64,000 nt of DNA from Haloferax larsenii JCM 13917 (GCF_000336955.1 NZ_AOLI01000025.1:11637-75636), one strand, 5' to 3'; counted from the first letter of the stretch, positions 16,014-25,319 are shown. The notes: a model not told the origin generated them from the sequence alone. A program made the numbers and translations.

Positions 16014-16856
16014 CTACCGCTCGCGGACGACGACGAACTCCGCAAGGTCGCGGAGATAGTCGAGCGATTCCGAGTCGCCGACGCCGGATGATTCGAGCGC
16101 TTGGAGCGCGGCGTCGGCCCGATTCCGAGCCCGGTTGTTCGCTTCTTCGGGCGTCAGGTCAGTCACTTGGACGAGCGAGGGGCGACCCATCTCGGCGTCC
16201 TGTCCGGTCGGTTTGCCCAGCTCTTCCGCGTCGGCAGTCGCGTCGAGCACGTCGTCTCGAATCTGGAAGGCGACGCCGACCTGTTCTGCGTAGTCGCCGA
16301 AGGCCTCCACGACGTGCGCGTCGGCGTGGGCGGCGACAGCACCTAACTCGGCCGCAGCGCGGAAGAGCGCGCCCGTCTTCCGGCGGGCGAGCTCCATGTA
16401 TTCGGCTTCGTTCGACGGGATGGCGACGATTTCAGTCGCTTCTCCCTCGCCGAGTTCGACCATCGACTCGGCGACGATTTGCATGGCCCGGTCACTCGAC
16501 GAGAGGAGCGCGAAGGCCTCTCCGAGCAGGCCGTCCGAGGCGGTGATGGCCGGTCCGTAGCCGTACTCGGCCCACGCGCTCGGTGTCCCGCGGCGGATGT
16601 CCGAGCGGTCGATGATGTCGTCGATGACGAGCGAGGCGTTGTGAACGAGTTCGATGCCGACCGCGAAGTCGACGGCGTCTTCGGGGGCACCACCGATGGC
16701 CTCGCACGCGAGGATGGTGACGGCGGGGCGAACGCGCTTGCCCCCCGCCAGAGCGACGTGGTCCAGTTGGTCGGCGAGTTCCGACGGCTCGACCGCCGAG
16801 ACGACCTCTTCGAGGCGGTCGTTTACCATCGTGACCCGGCGCTCCAGGTATTCCAT
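16014..16856 (-). CDS. idsA: Isoprenyl diphosphate synthase (geranylgeranyl/farnesyl type)
   Basis: This is a 280-residue trans-prenyltransferase. The two Asp-rich Mg sites are DDIID (79-83) and DDVLD (201-205), with GGKRVRP (38-44) binding diphosphate. It condenses isopentenyl diphosphate with allylic diphosphates to give the C20 chain for archaeol lipids, and possibly longer chains for quinones. A haloarchaeal cell usually has several paralogues, so chain length here is inferred, not read. The protein is shorter than the 350-residue bacterial octaprenyl enzymes, in favour of C15-C20. It is downstream of etfA in the same orientation but separated by a terminator-like hairpin. Confidence 0.88.
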   Translation of the reverse strand: MEYLERRVTMVNDRLEEVVSAVEPSELADQLDHVALAGGKRVRPAVTILACEAIGGAPEDAVDFAVGIELVHNASLVIDDIIDRSDIRRGTPSAWAEYGYGPAITASDGLLGEAFALLSSSDRAMQIVAESMVELGEGEATEIVAIPSNEAEYMELARRKTGALFRAAAELGAVAAHADAHVVEAFGDYAEQVGVAFQIRDDVLDATADAEELGKPTGQDAEMGRPSLVQVTDLTPEEANNRARNRADAALQALESSGVGDSESLDYLRDLAEFVVVRER

Positions 16857-16970
16857 TGTCGGTTCGTAGGGTTGGGTAGGGAAGTACGTACCGGATTTCC
16901 GGAAACTGTGTGCGGACTCGCCCGTGGGCGGTCGGTTTCTGACCGAAAAAGAACGACGTGATTTTGCTGA

Positions 16971-16989
16971 GGACGGTCACAGACCGTCC
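16971..16989 (-). terminator. Hairpin terminator after etfBA
   Basis: GGACGGTC (16971-16978) pairs perfectly with GACCGTCC (16982-16989) around the loop aca. Fifteen bases beyond the etfA stop, and followed on the minus strand by T-rich sequence (TTCTTTTTC at about 16945-16953), it is well placed to end the etfB-etfA transcript before idsA. Confidence 0.6.
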
Positions 16990-17003
16990 ACAGTGCAAAC
17001 GCT

Positions 17004-17957
17004 CTATTCGAACTGCTCGATGAGTTCGGGAACGACTTCGAACAGGTCGCCGACGATACCGTAGTCGGCGATGTCGAAGATTGGCGCGTCGGGGTCGGTG
17101 TTGATGGCGACGATGTTTTCGGCGCCCTTCATCCCGGCGACGTGCTGAACCGCGCCGGAGATACCGACGGCGATGTAGAACTTCGGCGTCACGACTTTGC
17201 CGGACTGGCCGACCTGCCGGTCCTTCGGGAGCCAGCCGTTGTCGACGATGGGGCGGGAAGACGACAGGGTCGCATCGAGCGCGTCGGCGAGTTCCTGGAC
17301 GAGTTCGATGTTCTCTTCTTCCTCGATACCGCGGCCGACGGAGACGAGCACGTCCGCGTCCGCGATGTCGACGTCGCCGGAGCCGACCTCTTCGAATCCA
17401 GTTACGCGCGAGCGCACGCGGGAGTCGTCGATTTCGACGTCGAAGGCCTCGACGGCGGGTTCGCCAGCGGTTTCCGCGACGTCCCACTCACCGGGGCGGA
17501 TGGTGACGGCAGCCGTGCCAGCGTCGACTTCGACGGTCGATTCGACCTTCGAGGCGTACATCTCACGCGTGACGGTGAGGGAACCCTCGTTCTCCAGTCC
17601 GACTGCGTCGGTGACGAGCGGGAGGTCGAGTTGCTCGGCGACGGCGGGCGCGTAGTCGAGGCCGTTGACGGTGTTGCCCATCAGGACGTACGTCGGGTCG
17701 AGTTCCTCGTACAGCGCCGTGACGGCCTGCACGTAGACGTCGTGGTTGAACTCGTCGCCTTCGGCGACGGTGTGGATGGTGTCGACGCCGTCGAGCGAGA
17801 GTTCCTCGGCGAAGGCGTCCACGTCGCCGCCGATGACCGCGAGGTGCAGGTCGCCGCCCGACTGCGAGGCGAGGTCGCTGCCGGCGGTGACGAGTTCGAA
17901 CGACACGTCGCGGAGTTCGCCGCGGCGGTGCTCGGTGATTGCGAGAACGTCGCTCAT
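17004..17957 (-). CDS. etfA: Electron transfer flavoprotein alpha subunit
   Basis: This is a 317-residue protein. Residues 1-190 form the ETF N-terminal domain. The C-terminal FAD domain contains VSVGRGIEEEENIELVQELA, then SRPIVDNGWLPKDRQVGQSG and KFYIAVGISGAVQH, which bind FAD. With EtfB it carries electrons from acyl-CoA or other flavin dehydrogenases to the quinone pool through an ETF:quinone oxidoreductase, which is not in this window. Its ATG overlaps the etfB stop in ATGA (17954-17957), so the two subunits are translationally coupled. Confidence 0.96.
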   Translation of the reverse strand: MSDVLAITEHRRGELRDVSFELVTAGSDLASQSGGDLHLAVIGGDVDAFAEELSLDGVDTIHTVAEGDEFNHDVYVQAVTALYEELDPTYVLMGNTVNGLDYAPAVAEQLDLPLVTDAVGLENEGSLTVTREMYASKVESTVEVDAGTAAVTIRPGEWDVAETAGEPAVEAFDVEIDDSRVRSRVTGFEEVGSGDVDIADADVLVSVGRGIEEEENIELVQELADALDATLSSSRPIVDNGWLPKDRQVGQSGKVVTPKFYIAVGISGAVQHVAGMKGAENIVAINTDPDAPIFDIADYGIVGDLFEVVPELIEQFE

Positions 17958-18748
17958 TGGGCACCCACCCCCTTCTCGCGGAGGACGGTCGCAAGTTCGG
18001 CGGCCTGCTCCCCGGCGTCACCGTCGAAGTAGACGGCGTCGGACTCCGTCTCTGGTTCGTACATGTCGGTCAGTTCGAGGTCGGACTCGACGGCGGACGC
18101 GTCGAGACCGAGGTCCGAAAGCGACATCGGCTTGATTTCCTTCGACTGGGCCTGGCGAATCCCACGCAGACTGGCGTATCGGGGTTCGTTGATACCAGTC
18201 TGGATGCTGAGAACCGCCGGCAGGTCGACTTCCGTGAGTTCCTCGACACCGCCTTCGAGTTCGCGGCGGACGTTCGCCACGTCGCCTTCGAGGTCGAGGT
18301 CGAGGTCGTTGACGACCGCGGCCCACTCGAAGTCGATTGCGGACGCCAGCGAGACACCCGTCGCACCGAAACTGTCGTCGTTCGCCTGCACGCCCGTGAG
18401 GACGAAGTCAGGCTCTTCGGCTTCGACGACGGCCGACAGCAGGCGTGTCTTCGCACCCACGTCCAGCAGGTCGACGTCTTCGAGCGCGTCGTCCCACACG
18501 CGGATGGCGCGGTCGACGCCTTTCGCGAGAGCCATCCGGATGGTCTCTTCGGACCGCTCCGGGCCGATGGTCACACTGACGACTTCGATGTCGTCGTTCT
18601 CCTCGGCGAGTTGGACCGCCTCTTCGACCGCGTACTCGTCCCACTCGTTGAGGTCGTACTCGAGGAACTGTTCCGCGACGTGAAGGCCGTCGAGTTCGAA
18701 GTCCTCTTCGACCTCGGCAACCTCCTTGACGGTTACGAGAACTTTCAT
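17954..18748 (-). CDS. etfB: Electron transfer flavoprotein beta subunit
   Basis: This 264-residue partner of EtfA starts at the ATG at 18748 (MKVLVTVKEVAEV); the codon before it is TTG. It has the EtfB fold with an ANDDSFGATG motif corresponding to the AMP-binding loop of ETF-beta. The heterodimer with EtfA holds FAD and AMP. Catalytic type (simple versus bifurcating) cannot be decided from this subunit. It is first gene of the etfB-etfA operon, with an AT-rich promoter region at 18749-18780 on the minus strand. Confidence 0.95.
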   Translation of the reverse strand: MKVLVTVKEVAEVEEDFELDGLHVAEQFLEYDLNEWDEYAVEEAVQLAEENDDIEVVSVTIGPERSEETIRMALAKGVDRAIRVWDDALEDVDLLDVGAKTRLLSAVVEAEEPDFVLTGVQANDDSFGATGVSLASAIDFEWAAVVNDLDLDLEGDVANVRRELEGGVEELTEVDLPAVLSIQTGINEPRYASLRGIRQAQSKEIKPMSLSDLGLDASAVESDLELTDMYEPETESDAVYFDGDAGEQAAELATVLREKGVGAQ

Positions 18749-18818
18749 CAACGTTCACTATTGAAAGGGGGCGAGTAAACGTTTTCGCCCCGTGGCCGAG
18801 GTCGCCGCCGTCTTCCGA

Positions 18819-19961
18819 TTATTCTTCGAGGTCGTCCTCGTCCGGGAGGGAAATGAGATTCTCCCGTCCGAGCCGAAGCTTCTCGACGCGACCGTTGTCC
18901 GCCATCGCCGATAAGAGTTGCGAGACTTTGGCGTCCGACCACCCCGTCTCCTTGACGATGTTGGCCTGCTTCATCCGGCCGCCGTTCTGTTCGAGAAGCA
19001 GTTCGACCCGCTCTTCGTCCGACAGGAGTTCGAGGTCGACTTCGTCGTCGCTGCCGTTCCTTTCGTCTTCGTCGGCTGGCTGTTCCGGGACTGGCGACGG
19101 CTCGTGCGTTGGCTCGACGGCCCCACTCTGGGGTGGCTCTTCGTCGGACGAAACAGCGACACCATCGCCGTCCGTCGGGCGACGACGGGTGAATGCGACG
19201 ACCGCGATACCGACGAGTGCGACTGCCGCGAGGCCGCCAATGATGAGGTCCCACGGCAACTGGGTGGGGCCTGGGCCGGCCGTCGGACGGTAGCTCACGC
19301 GCAACTCGTCGACGGACTCGAAGGTTCGCGGACCTTCGACGACGACGGAGTTGTTCTCCAGTGGGATGTTCGTACTGTTCACCGCGTATCGCGGCGGTGT
19401 CCGTATCGTGAGGTTTTGATTCGAGCGAACTGAAGTGAGCCACAGTTGGTCTCGCCCCGTCGAGAAGGCGTCGCCGAGTCGGAGGCCGTCGTCTGTCTGT
19501 TCGAGGAAGTTCGTCCACGTGAACGAAAGGACCAAGACACCGGTCTCGTTCTCGACGAACCCGCGTCTCGTCGTGTTCTCGATCGACATCTGTCGTCCCG
19601 TGTGGTCAGACACGTCCGTGCTGATTCTCTCGAAGAGCGCTTCGTCGAATCCGACGTCCGTCTCTCCGCGTTCGAAGTCTCCCGCGAACTGCTCGAATGC
19701 CGCCGTATCGTTGTCCGTTTCGAGCGTATACCGCATCTCGATGTGCCACTCGGCAGCACGGTCGTCACGAAGTTCGATGATAATCTCCGTCGTCGGCGTC
19801 TGTTCGATTCCCGACTGTTGGGCGAGCACCGCTCGGTCTCCGAGCGCCGCCGCTGTACCACTCTCGTGTGGGGCTGGACCGAGCGACTGGGCTGCCGCGA
19901 TTGGTGTCGCAACACCAGCGACGAGAGCGAGGAGGGCAACGATGACGGCGGCGCTCCGCAT
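18819..19961 (-). CDS. Membrane-spanning winged-helix regulator with extracellular sensor domain
   Basis: This 380-residue protein has an N-terminal signal peptide (MRSAAVIVALLALVAGVATP), then an extracellular domain of about 210 residues with several N-glycosylation sequons (ENTT, NLTI, NSTN). One membrane span lies near 240-262 (DLIIGGLAAVALVGIAVVAF). An acidic cytoplasmic linker leads to a winged helix at about 315-375 (ELLSDEERVELLLEQNGGRM, then DAKVSQLLSAMADNGRVEKL). It therefore looks like a one-component transmembrane regulator that senses outside and binds DNA inside. It is divergent from the secreted protein gene at 20082 across 120 bases. The ligand is unknown. Confidence 0.87.
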   Translation of the reverse strand: MRSAAVIVALLALVAGVATPIAAAQSLGPAPHESGTAAALGDRAVLAQQSGIEQTPTTEIIIELRDDRAAEWHIEMRYTLETDNDTAAFEQFAGDFERGETDVGFDEALFERISTDVSDHTGRQMSIENTTRRGFVENETGVLVLSFTWTNFLEQTDDGLRLGDAFSTGRDQLWLTSVRSNQNLTIRTPPRYAVNSTNIPLENNSVVVEGPRTFESVDELRVSYRPTAGPGPTQLPWDLIIGGLAAVALVGIAVVAFTRRRPTDGDGVAVSSDEEPPQSGAVEPTHEPSPVPEQPADEDERNGSDDEVDLELLSDEERVELLLEQNGGRMKQANIVKETGWSDAKVSQLLSAMADNGRVEKLRLGRENLISLPDEDDLEE

Positions 19962-20081
19962 ACCTGAAACCGTTTCGTCCGGCGATGAAAACGCTTTCCA
20001 TCGACGTGACCGTGTTATTCCGTAGTAACGTCGGCTCGTAAGAGGGTCATTTTAGTACCGCCGTCGTGTACCGTCACGGCG

Positions 20082-21407
20082 ATGAAGGCCCTCCCGCTCG
20101 TCCTCGCTCTCGTCTTGGTGGCCTCACCAGCTCTCGGTGCGGTCGGCCCGGGTACAGGGGACCTCGCGGACGCGTCCAACGGAACACAGGTTCAGACCTC
20201 GTCGAACGGGACAATTCGCGTCCTCGACATCCCAGACTCGTCGGTCGTCAAGTCGACAGTCGACACTCAACACGTCGACCTCGGCCCCTCGATTGACTTC
20301 GCCGGACTCAGAGCGGGAAGTCAGATTCAGACGCTGTCCTCTCTCGAACGCATCGAGTCGGCCAGCGACGAGGGTGTGCGACAGCAACTGATTCTCGGCG
20401 AGATAAACCAAATCGAGCAGCGAGCTATCGCGCTCCAGAGTGCGCAACAAAACGCCATCGAAGCGTACAACAGCGGAGATATCGCTGCTCGAGAGCTGCT
20501 CGTCGAACTCGCTCGCATCGACGCCGAGGCACGCGAACTCAACGAGCGTCGTATCGAACTCCGCGAAGTTGCGACACAGACTCCTGACTTCTCTGTCGAC
20601 CCCGGACGACTCGCCGCACTCGAACGGGAGCTGGATACGTTCACTAGCCCCGTCCGAAAACACGCTGTGTCGGTTCTCACGGGCGACGAGCCATCGACGC
20701 GATTCTTCGTTCGGACGAGTGCGGATGGGATCGTTCTCAGTGTCATCTCGGACGACACATACATTCGGGAGACCTACCGGAGCGACCTACGTGACCGGGA
20801 CCAGAGCGGTGTCACGCCGACGGAGGCACTCGACAAAGTCGCCGAGAACTATCCGCTTGTCTGGAACAGTCGGGCGACACAGAACGGTGCCGACGTGGTC
20901 GGTGCTGGAAACAGCTATCTCGTCCGCGTCAATCACGGCCGTGGACAGCTCTTCGCGTACGTCGATAGCGGGAGTGCAGAAGTGTTCAAAGAAGCCCAAA
21001 TCCGCCCGCTCGACACGGTCTCGAACGGGACGGTCGCAACCGAGGTCAAAGACGGGCTCAGACTGTCTGCCAATCGGACCTACCCGGGCGGTCCGCTTCG
21101 AATCCAACTGAACGAGACTGAGTCGGGCGACCCGGTCGACGCCAACGTAACGCTCGGACTGGAAGCGAGCCGCGAGAGTACGCTCCTCGGGCGGACCGGT
21201 TCGGACGGGGCAATTTGGACTGTCTCACCGGCGAGTCGGTTCACCATTACGGTCATCAGAGGCAACGCCGCGGTCGTCCTCACCGTCTCTCCGACGCCGG
21301 TTCCCCAACTGGCGACGAACGAGACCCAGACGAACGAGACGACTCTGACACCGGCGAGCGAGCTGTCGGCGGATAGCTCGGTGACACCGGAACGAACTCC
21401 CGCGTAA
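20082..21407 (+). CDS. Secreted/cell-surface protein of unknown function
   Basis: This 441-residue protein has a Sec signal peptide (MKALPLVLALVLVASPALGA). Residues 95-165 are strongly helical and coiled-coil-like (EINQIEQRAIALQSAQQNAI). The 185-300 region is a mixed domain, and 320-405 looks like a carboxypeptidase-regulatory/Ig-like sandwich (GPLRIQLNETESGDPVDANV). Sequons NGT, NRT, NET and NVT are frequent. The Thr/Asn-rich tail ends without a membrane anchor. No family function is known to me. The TATA-like cattttagtacc (20049-20060) is about 26 bases before a leaderless start. It is followed by the pilin-like gene. Confidence 0.85.
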   Translation: MKALPLVLALVLVASPALGAVGPGTGDLADASNGTQVQTSSNGTIRVLDIPDSSVVKSTVDTQHVDLGPSIDFAGLRAGSQIQTLSSLERIESASDEGVRQQLILGEINQIEQRAIALQSAQQNAIEAYNSGDIAARELLVELARIDAEARELNERRIELREVATQTPDFSVDPGRLAALERELDTFTSPVRKHAVSVLTGDEPSTRFFVRTSADGIVLSVISDDTYIRETYRSDLRDRDQSGVTPTEALDKVAENYPLVWNSRATQNGADVVGAGNSYLVRVNHGRGQLFAYVDSGSAEVFKEAQIRPLDTVSNGTVATEVKDGLRLSANRTYPGGPLRIQLNETESGDPVDANVTLGLEASRESTLLGRTGSDGAIWTVSPASRFTITVIRGNAAVVLTVSPTPVPQLATNETQTNETTLTPASELSADSSVTPERTPA

Positions 21408-21471
21408 CCACTCTCTTTCGGGTTCTCACCGACCGAACCTTCTTATCGGGTGACGCGGCCACTCCGTCTCG

Positions 21472-21954
21472 ATGCCTCGACAACTTGCTTCCGACACCCG
21501 AGGGTCGACCGTTTTGATTGGTGGCGTCCTCATGGTTGGTATCGTCGTCGTCATCGCGGGCGTGGTCGGTGCTGCCGCGTTCGACGTGGCGGAATCGACG
21601 CCCACGCCGAATCAACCGACGATGCTTTCGCTCTCGGTCACCGGGAGTGCGTTCGAACTGACGCACGACGCGGGAGCGCCGGTACAAGTTTCGTCGCTTC
21701 GGCTCCGAGTTTCGATAAATGGTGAGGAGTTACGTCACCAACCACCGGTGCCGTTCTTCTCGGCGGCGGGGTTCAAGCCGGGGCCGACCGGGCCGTTCAA
21801 CACAGCATCGGATGAGACGTGGACTGTTGGAGAGACGGCAGGGTTCGAACTCGCAGGGACGAACGCCCCGACAGTGACTTCCGGTGCTCGGGTCGTCGTC
21901 CGAGTCTACGAGGAAGACACGCTCGTTGCAGTCGTTCGAGCGACGGCGAGCTAA
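21472..21954 (+). CDS. Type IV pilin-like surface protein
   Basis: This is a 160-residue protein. A short basic leader (MPRQLASDTRG) precedes a hydrophobic H-domain (STVLIGGVLMVGIVVVIAGV), the layout of haloarchaeal type IV pilins and pilin-like adhesins processed by PibD. The remainder is a beta-rich domain ending in VVVRVYEEDTLVAVV. The leader is cleaved before the H-domain, probably after Gly or Arg. It lies 64 bases after the secreted protein gene and in the same direction, so they may act together at the surface. No pilus assembly ATPase (PilB) is nearby. Confidence 0.85.
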   Translation: MPRQLASDTRGSTVLIGGVLMVGIVVVIAGVVGAAAFDVAESTPTPNQPTMLSLSVTGSAFELTHDAGAPVQVSSLRLRVSINGEELRHQPPVPFFSAAGFKPGPTGPFNTASDETWTVGETAGFELAGTNAPTVTSGARVVVRVYEEDTLVAVVRATAS

Positions 21955-22009
21955 GTGTGTCGAGGCGGCAGAAAGGGCGCAAGTCGATGAAACGTTTCGC
22001 GACGGGGAC

Positions 22010-22633
22010 TTATTCCTCGGGGGCGCGCGCGATGGTGACGATAGCGCGGGGACTGCCGGGCTGTCGCTGGAGAATGTGGTGTTCGATGTCGACGAACCCC
22101 GCCGCTTCGAACATCCGGTCGGCTTCTTCTTCGTCGTAGAAGAGCATGATTGCGTCGGCGAGTTTCTGGAAGAGGCTGTTCTTCGGGTCGTCGGGCCCGA
22201 CGACGAGAACCTTGTTCCCCGGCTTGACGACGCGCCGGAACTCTTCGAGTGCGGTCACGGGATTCGGCCAGTACTCGATAGACCCGGACGACCAGATGAT
22301 ATCGAAGGAGTTGTCGGCAAACGGCAGCCGTTCGGCGTCGCCGCGGTAGAACCGGACTTGGTCGTTCTTTCCGAACTTCTTCCACGCCTTCTGCATCTGG
22401 TGGATACTCTGGTCGAGACCGTGCACGTCGTCCGTATAGCGGAGCAGACCTTCGGTACCGAAGCCGGTCCCGCACCCGACGTCGAGGACGCGGTCACCCT
22501 CTTGGATACCGAGTAGTTCGAGCGCCTCGTCGCGCATCTCCTCGTTCCAGATGAACGGGTTCACCTGGTCGTACACCTTCGAGAGGTACTTGTAAAACAG
22601 GCGGGCCCGGGCTTTGTTTTCGAGGACTCCCAT
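22010..22633 (-). CDS. SAM-dependent methyltransferase, MPBQ/quinone-type
   Basis: This 207-residue class I methyltransferase has SAM motif I VLDVGCGTGFG (49-59), an acidic turn HGLDQSIHQM, and motif GDAERLPFADNSFDIIWSSG (20 residues). It resembles the VTE3/MPBQ methyltransferases of plants, a family with archaeal relatives, which methylate 2-methyl-6-prenyl-benzoquinols. In haloarchaea a role in methylating menaquinone is reasonable but inferred. The ATG at 22633 is chosen; the longer frame to 22900 would overlap atpH. A TATA-like gttatca about 26 bases upstream fits leaderless expression. Confidence 0.87.
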   Translation of the reverse strand: MGVLENKARARLFYKYLSKVYDQVNPFIWNEEMRDEALELLGIQEGDRVLDVGCGTGFGTEGLLRYTDDVHGLDQSIHQMQKAWKKFGKNDQVRFYRGDAERLPFADNSFDIIWSSGSIEYWPNPVTALEEFRRVVKPGNKVLVVGPDDPKNSLFQKLADAIMLFYDEEEADRMFEAAGFVDIEHHILQRQPGSPRAIVTIARAPEE

Positions 22634-22750
22634 CGCGCCGGGATTAGGACTCACCGATGATAACGGTGCGGATTCACCGCGCAGCTCCGTGCTTTCGAAG
22701 CCCAGACGGTGTCGACTATTCGGTCGTTTCTCAGCACTGTTCCGCAAACA

Positions 22751-22760
22751 CCTTATACAG
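22751..22760 (+). promoter_or_regulatory. TATA box of the A-type ATP synthase operon
   Basis: The sequence ccttatacag lies 30-39 bases before the atpH ATG at 22790. The expected start of transcription is near 22780, giving a leader of about ten bases. The methyltransferase gene is transcribed in the other direction from the same 156-base gap. Confidence 0.55.
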
Positions 22761-22789
22761 CGCTTGTGCAACTTCCCTGTGATACGAGT

Positions 22790-23122
22790 ATGCCGAGACA
22801 AGAGGTTCTCGAGAAAATAAAATCGGCCGAGCAGGAGGCCGACGACATCATCGAAGAGGCCGAGGCGGAACGCGAAGATCTCGTCGCGGAGGCGCGCCAC
22901 GAGGCAGACGAGATCCGCTCCGAGGCCGAGCAGGAGGCCGACGAACTCGAATCAGAGCGCTTGGCGGAGGGGCGCAAAGACATCGAGAAGGAGCGTGAAC
23001 GCATCCTCGAAGAAGGCGAATCGGCGCGGGACGAACTGGTCGCCGACGCGGAAGACCGCATCGACGAGGCGGTCGAGTACGCCGTCGGCAAATTCGAGGA
23101 GGCGGTGAATGCTCAGACCTGA
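22790..23122 (+). CDS. atpH: A-type ATP synthase subunit H (peripheral stalk)
   Basis: This 110-residue, highly charged, almost wholly helical protein (SAEQEADDIIEEAEAEREDL and similar) has an Ala/Glu heptad pattern. It forms the right-handed coiled coil of the peripheral stalk with subunit E. The ATG at 22790 is the first gene start of the operon; the frame extends upstream to 22709 but the extra residues are non-helical. The 3' end overlaps the start of atpI by 14 bases. Confidence 0.93.
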   Translation: MPRQEVLEKIKSAEQEADDIIEEAEAEREDLVAEARHEADEIRSEAEQEADELESERLAEGRKDIEKERERILEEGESARDELVADAEDRIDEAVEYAVGKFEEAVNAQT

Positions 23123-25319
23123 GCAGATGAGCAAGGTCTCGGTGACCGGTTCCAAGGGCATCATGTCCGAGGTCATCGAGACTGTCCACGACCTTCGACT
23201 GCTCCACGTCACCGAATACGACGGGTCGTGGCAGGAGGAGTTCGGTTTCGACACGGGGACTCCCATCGAGGGAGCGGAGGACGCCTCCGAGAAGCTCGTC
23301 ACCGTTCGTTCGCTCAAGAGCATTCTCGGCGTCACCGAAGACGACGCCGGTCGCCAGCGTATCGTCCCCGACGACGCGCTCGGTGAACCGCTCGAACAGA
23401 TTCGCGAGCGCGTCAACGAACTCGACGACCGTCGCTCCGAACTCGAAGGAAAGCTTCGTGAGGTAGACGAGGAGATCGACGCGATGAAGCCGTTCGTCGA
23501 CCTCGGCCTCGACCTCGACTTGCTCTCGGGATACGACTCCCTGCAAGTCGTCGTTGGACAAGGGAAGGCCGACGAAGTCGAGCGGGCAATCGTCGATGCC
23601 GACAGCATCGGCGCCTTCGAAATCTTCTCGGGCGACCGCACGCTCGCTGTCTTTGGTCGCCCCGCCGAGGGCGCTTCCGAGATGGCGATTACGGATGCAC
23701 TCGTCGGCGTCGAGTTCGCGACGCTCGAAATCCCGGACGCTTCGGGAAGCCCCGAAGATTACATCCGCGACCTCAAACAGCAGAAGCGCGAAATCGAATC
23801 CAAGCTCGAAACCGTCGAGTCTGAGCTTCGTGATACCGCGGTCGAAGAAGGCGAGTTCCTTCTTGCCGCCGAAGAGCGACTCGCCATCGACGTCCAGAAG
23901 ACCGAAGCGCCGTTGTCGTTCGCGACGACGGAGAACGCATTCGTCGCCGAAGGTTGGATTCCGACCGAGCGATACAACGAGTTCGCGAAGTCACTGAAAG
24001 ACGCGGTCGGCGAACACGTCGAAGTCGAAGAACTCGAACGCGCGGAATTCTCCCACGACGGTACCGACCACGCGCGTGAGCACGTTTCCGATAACACGGG
24101 CACGCCCACTGCGACTGACGGTGGGACGGTCACGATGGCGAATGACGAACCGCCGGTCGTCCAGAACAACAGCGGCGCTGTCAAGCCGTTCGAAATCCTC
24201 GTTCAGGCGGTCAACCGCCCGAACTACTACGAGTTCGACCCGACGGTCGTCCTGTTCCTCACGTTCCCGGCGTTCTTCGGGTTCATGATTGGGGACTTCG
24301 GATATGGCCTCATCTACACCGCTATCGGGTACTATCTCTACGCAGGCTTCGACTCTGACGCGTTCAAGAGTATGGGCGGGATGACGATTACGGCCGGTAT
24401 CTTCACCACGATATTCGGCATCCTCTATGGGGAAATCTTCGGATTCCACCTCATAACGGAGTACTTCTGGAAAGGCGTGCTCCACATGTCTCACCCGCCG
24501 ATCGAGAAGGGTCTCTCGCCGGCCACCTCTGAGTGGGCACTCGCGTGGCTCACCGTGAGCGTCGCCGTCGGTATCCTGCACCTGAACATCGGCTACATCT
24601 TCGACTTCGTCGAGAAGTCGCAACTCCACGGCCTGAAAGAGGCAATCCTCGAAACCGGTTCGTGGATACTCATGCTGAACGGCCTGTGGATCTGGATCTT
24701 CAGCGACGCACTCGGTGGCGTCCCACCGGAGTTCCTGTTCACCACGTTCGCGAGCGACGGACTCATCCCGCTCGGCTTCTCCGGCTTCTCGTTCGCCGTC
24801 GGTTGGGGTGGCCTCGGGTTGTACCTCCTCGGCGCGGCACTGCTCGGGATGGCCGAGGTGGCCGAACTCGCCGAGTTCGCCGCCCCGCTCTCGAACGTCC
24901 TGTCGTACACTCGTCTCGGCGCGGTCCTCATCGCGAAGGCGTCGATGGCGTTCGCAGTCAACCTGCTCGTCTTCGGTGTGTACGTCGACGACCACGGGGG
25001 CTGGCACTTCGGTCTCGGTGGAATGCCTGACGCCGCTGCTGTGGCGGCACTCGGACCGGGTGAAACGCTAGCCTACCACGGATACGAAGTGACCAACGTC
25101 CTCTTTGGTGGGCTGTTCCACTCTGGCGCGGCTGGCGTCGTCGGTGGGCTGCTCGTCCTGGTCGTTGGCCACGTTGTCGTCCTCGCACTCGGTGTCACGA
25201 GTGCAGGTCTGCAGGCCGTCCGTCTCGAATACGTCGAGTTCTTCGGCAAGTTCTTCGAGGGCGGTGGCCGCGAGTACGAACCGTTCGGCTACGACCGTCA
25301 GTTCACCACCGAAGACTGA
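23109..25319 (+). CDS. atpI: A-type ATP synthase subunit I (a)
   Basis: This is the 736-residue proton-path subunit. Residues 1-370 are the cytoplasmic domain that grips the stalk; residues 370-736 contain seven to eight membrane helices, beginning YEFDPTVVLFLTFPAFFGFM. The conserved arginine expected in helix 7 is in the segment LSNVLSYTRLGAVLIAKASM (TRLGA). A stretch at about 325-350 (Thr/Asp-rich, TGTPTATDGGTVTMANDE) is an insertion or linker. Together with the ring of AtpK it forms the H+ (or Na+) channel. Its start overlaps atpH. Confidence 0.95.
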   Translation: MLRPEQMSKVSVTGSKGIMSEVIETVHDLRLLHVTEYDGSWQEEFGFDTGTPIEGAEDASEKLVTVRSLKSILGVTEDDAGRQRIVPDDALGEPLEQIRERVNELDDRRSELEGKLREVDEEIDAMKPFVDLGLDLDLLSGYDSLQVVVGQGKADEVERAIVDADSIGAFEIFSGDRTLAVFGRPAEGASEMAITDALVGVEFATLEIPDASGSPEDYIRDLKQQKREIESKLETVESELRDTAVEEGEFLLAAEERLAIDVQKTEAPLSFATTENAFVAEGWIPTERYNEFAKSLKDAVGEHVEVEELERAEFSHDGTDHAREHVSDNTGTPTATDGGTVTMANDEPPVVQNNSGAVKPFEILVQAVNRPNYYEFDPTVVLFLTFPAFFGFMIGDFGYGLIYTAIGYYLYAGFDSDAFKSMGGMTITAGIFTTIFGILYGEIFGFHLITEYFWKGVLHMSHPPIEKGLSPATSEWALAWLTVSVAVGILHLNIGYIFDFVEKSQLHGLKEAILETGSWILMLNGLWIWIFSDALGGVPPEFLFTTFASDGLIPLGFSGFSFAVGWGGLGLYLLGAALLGMAEVAELAEFAAPLSNVLSYTRLGAVLIAKASMAFAVNLLVFGVYVDDHGGWHFGLGGMPDAAAVAALGPGETLAYHGYEVTNVLFGGLFHSGAAGVVGGLLVLVVGHVVVLALGVTSAGLQAVRLEYVEFFGKFFEGGGREYEPFGYDRQFTTED

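Noticed and set aside
24091-24165. Possible frameshift or insertion in atpI at the Thr/Asp-rich stretch
   Set aside because: The reading frame is continuous and the stretch lies between the soluble and membrane parts, where variable linkers are tolerated.
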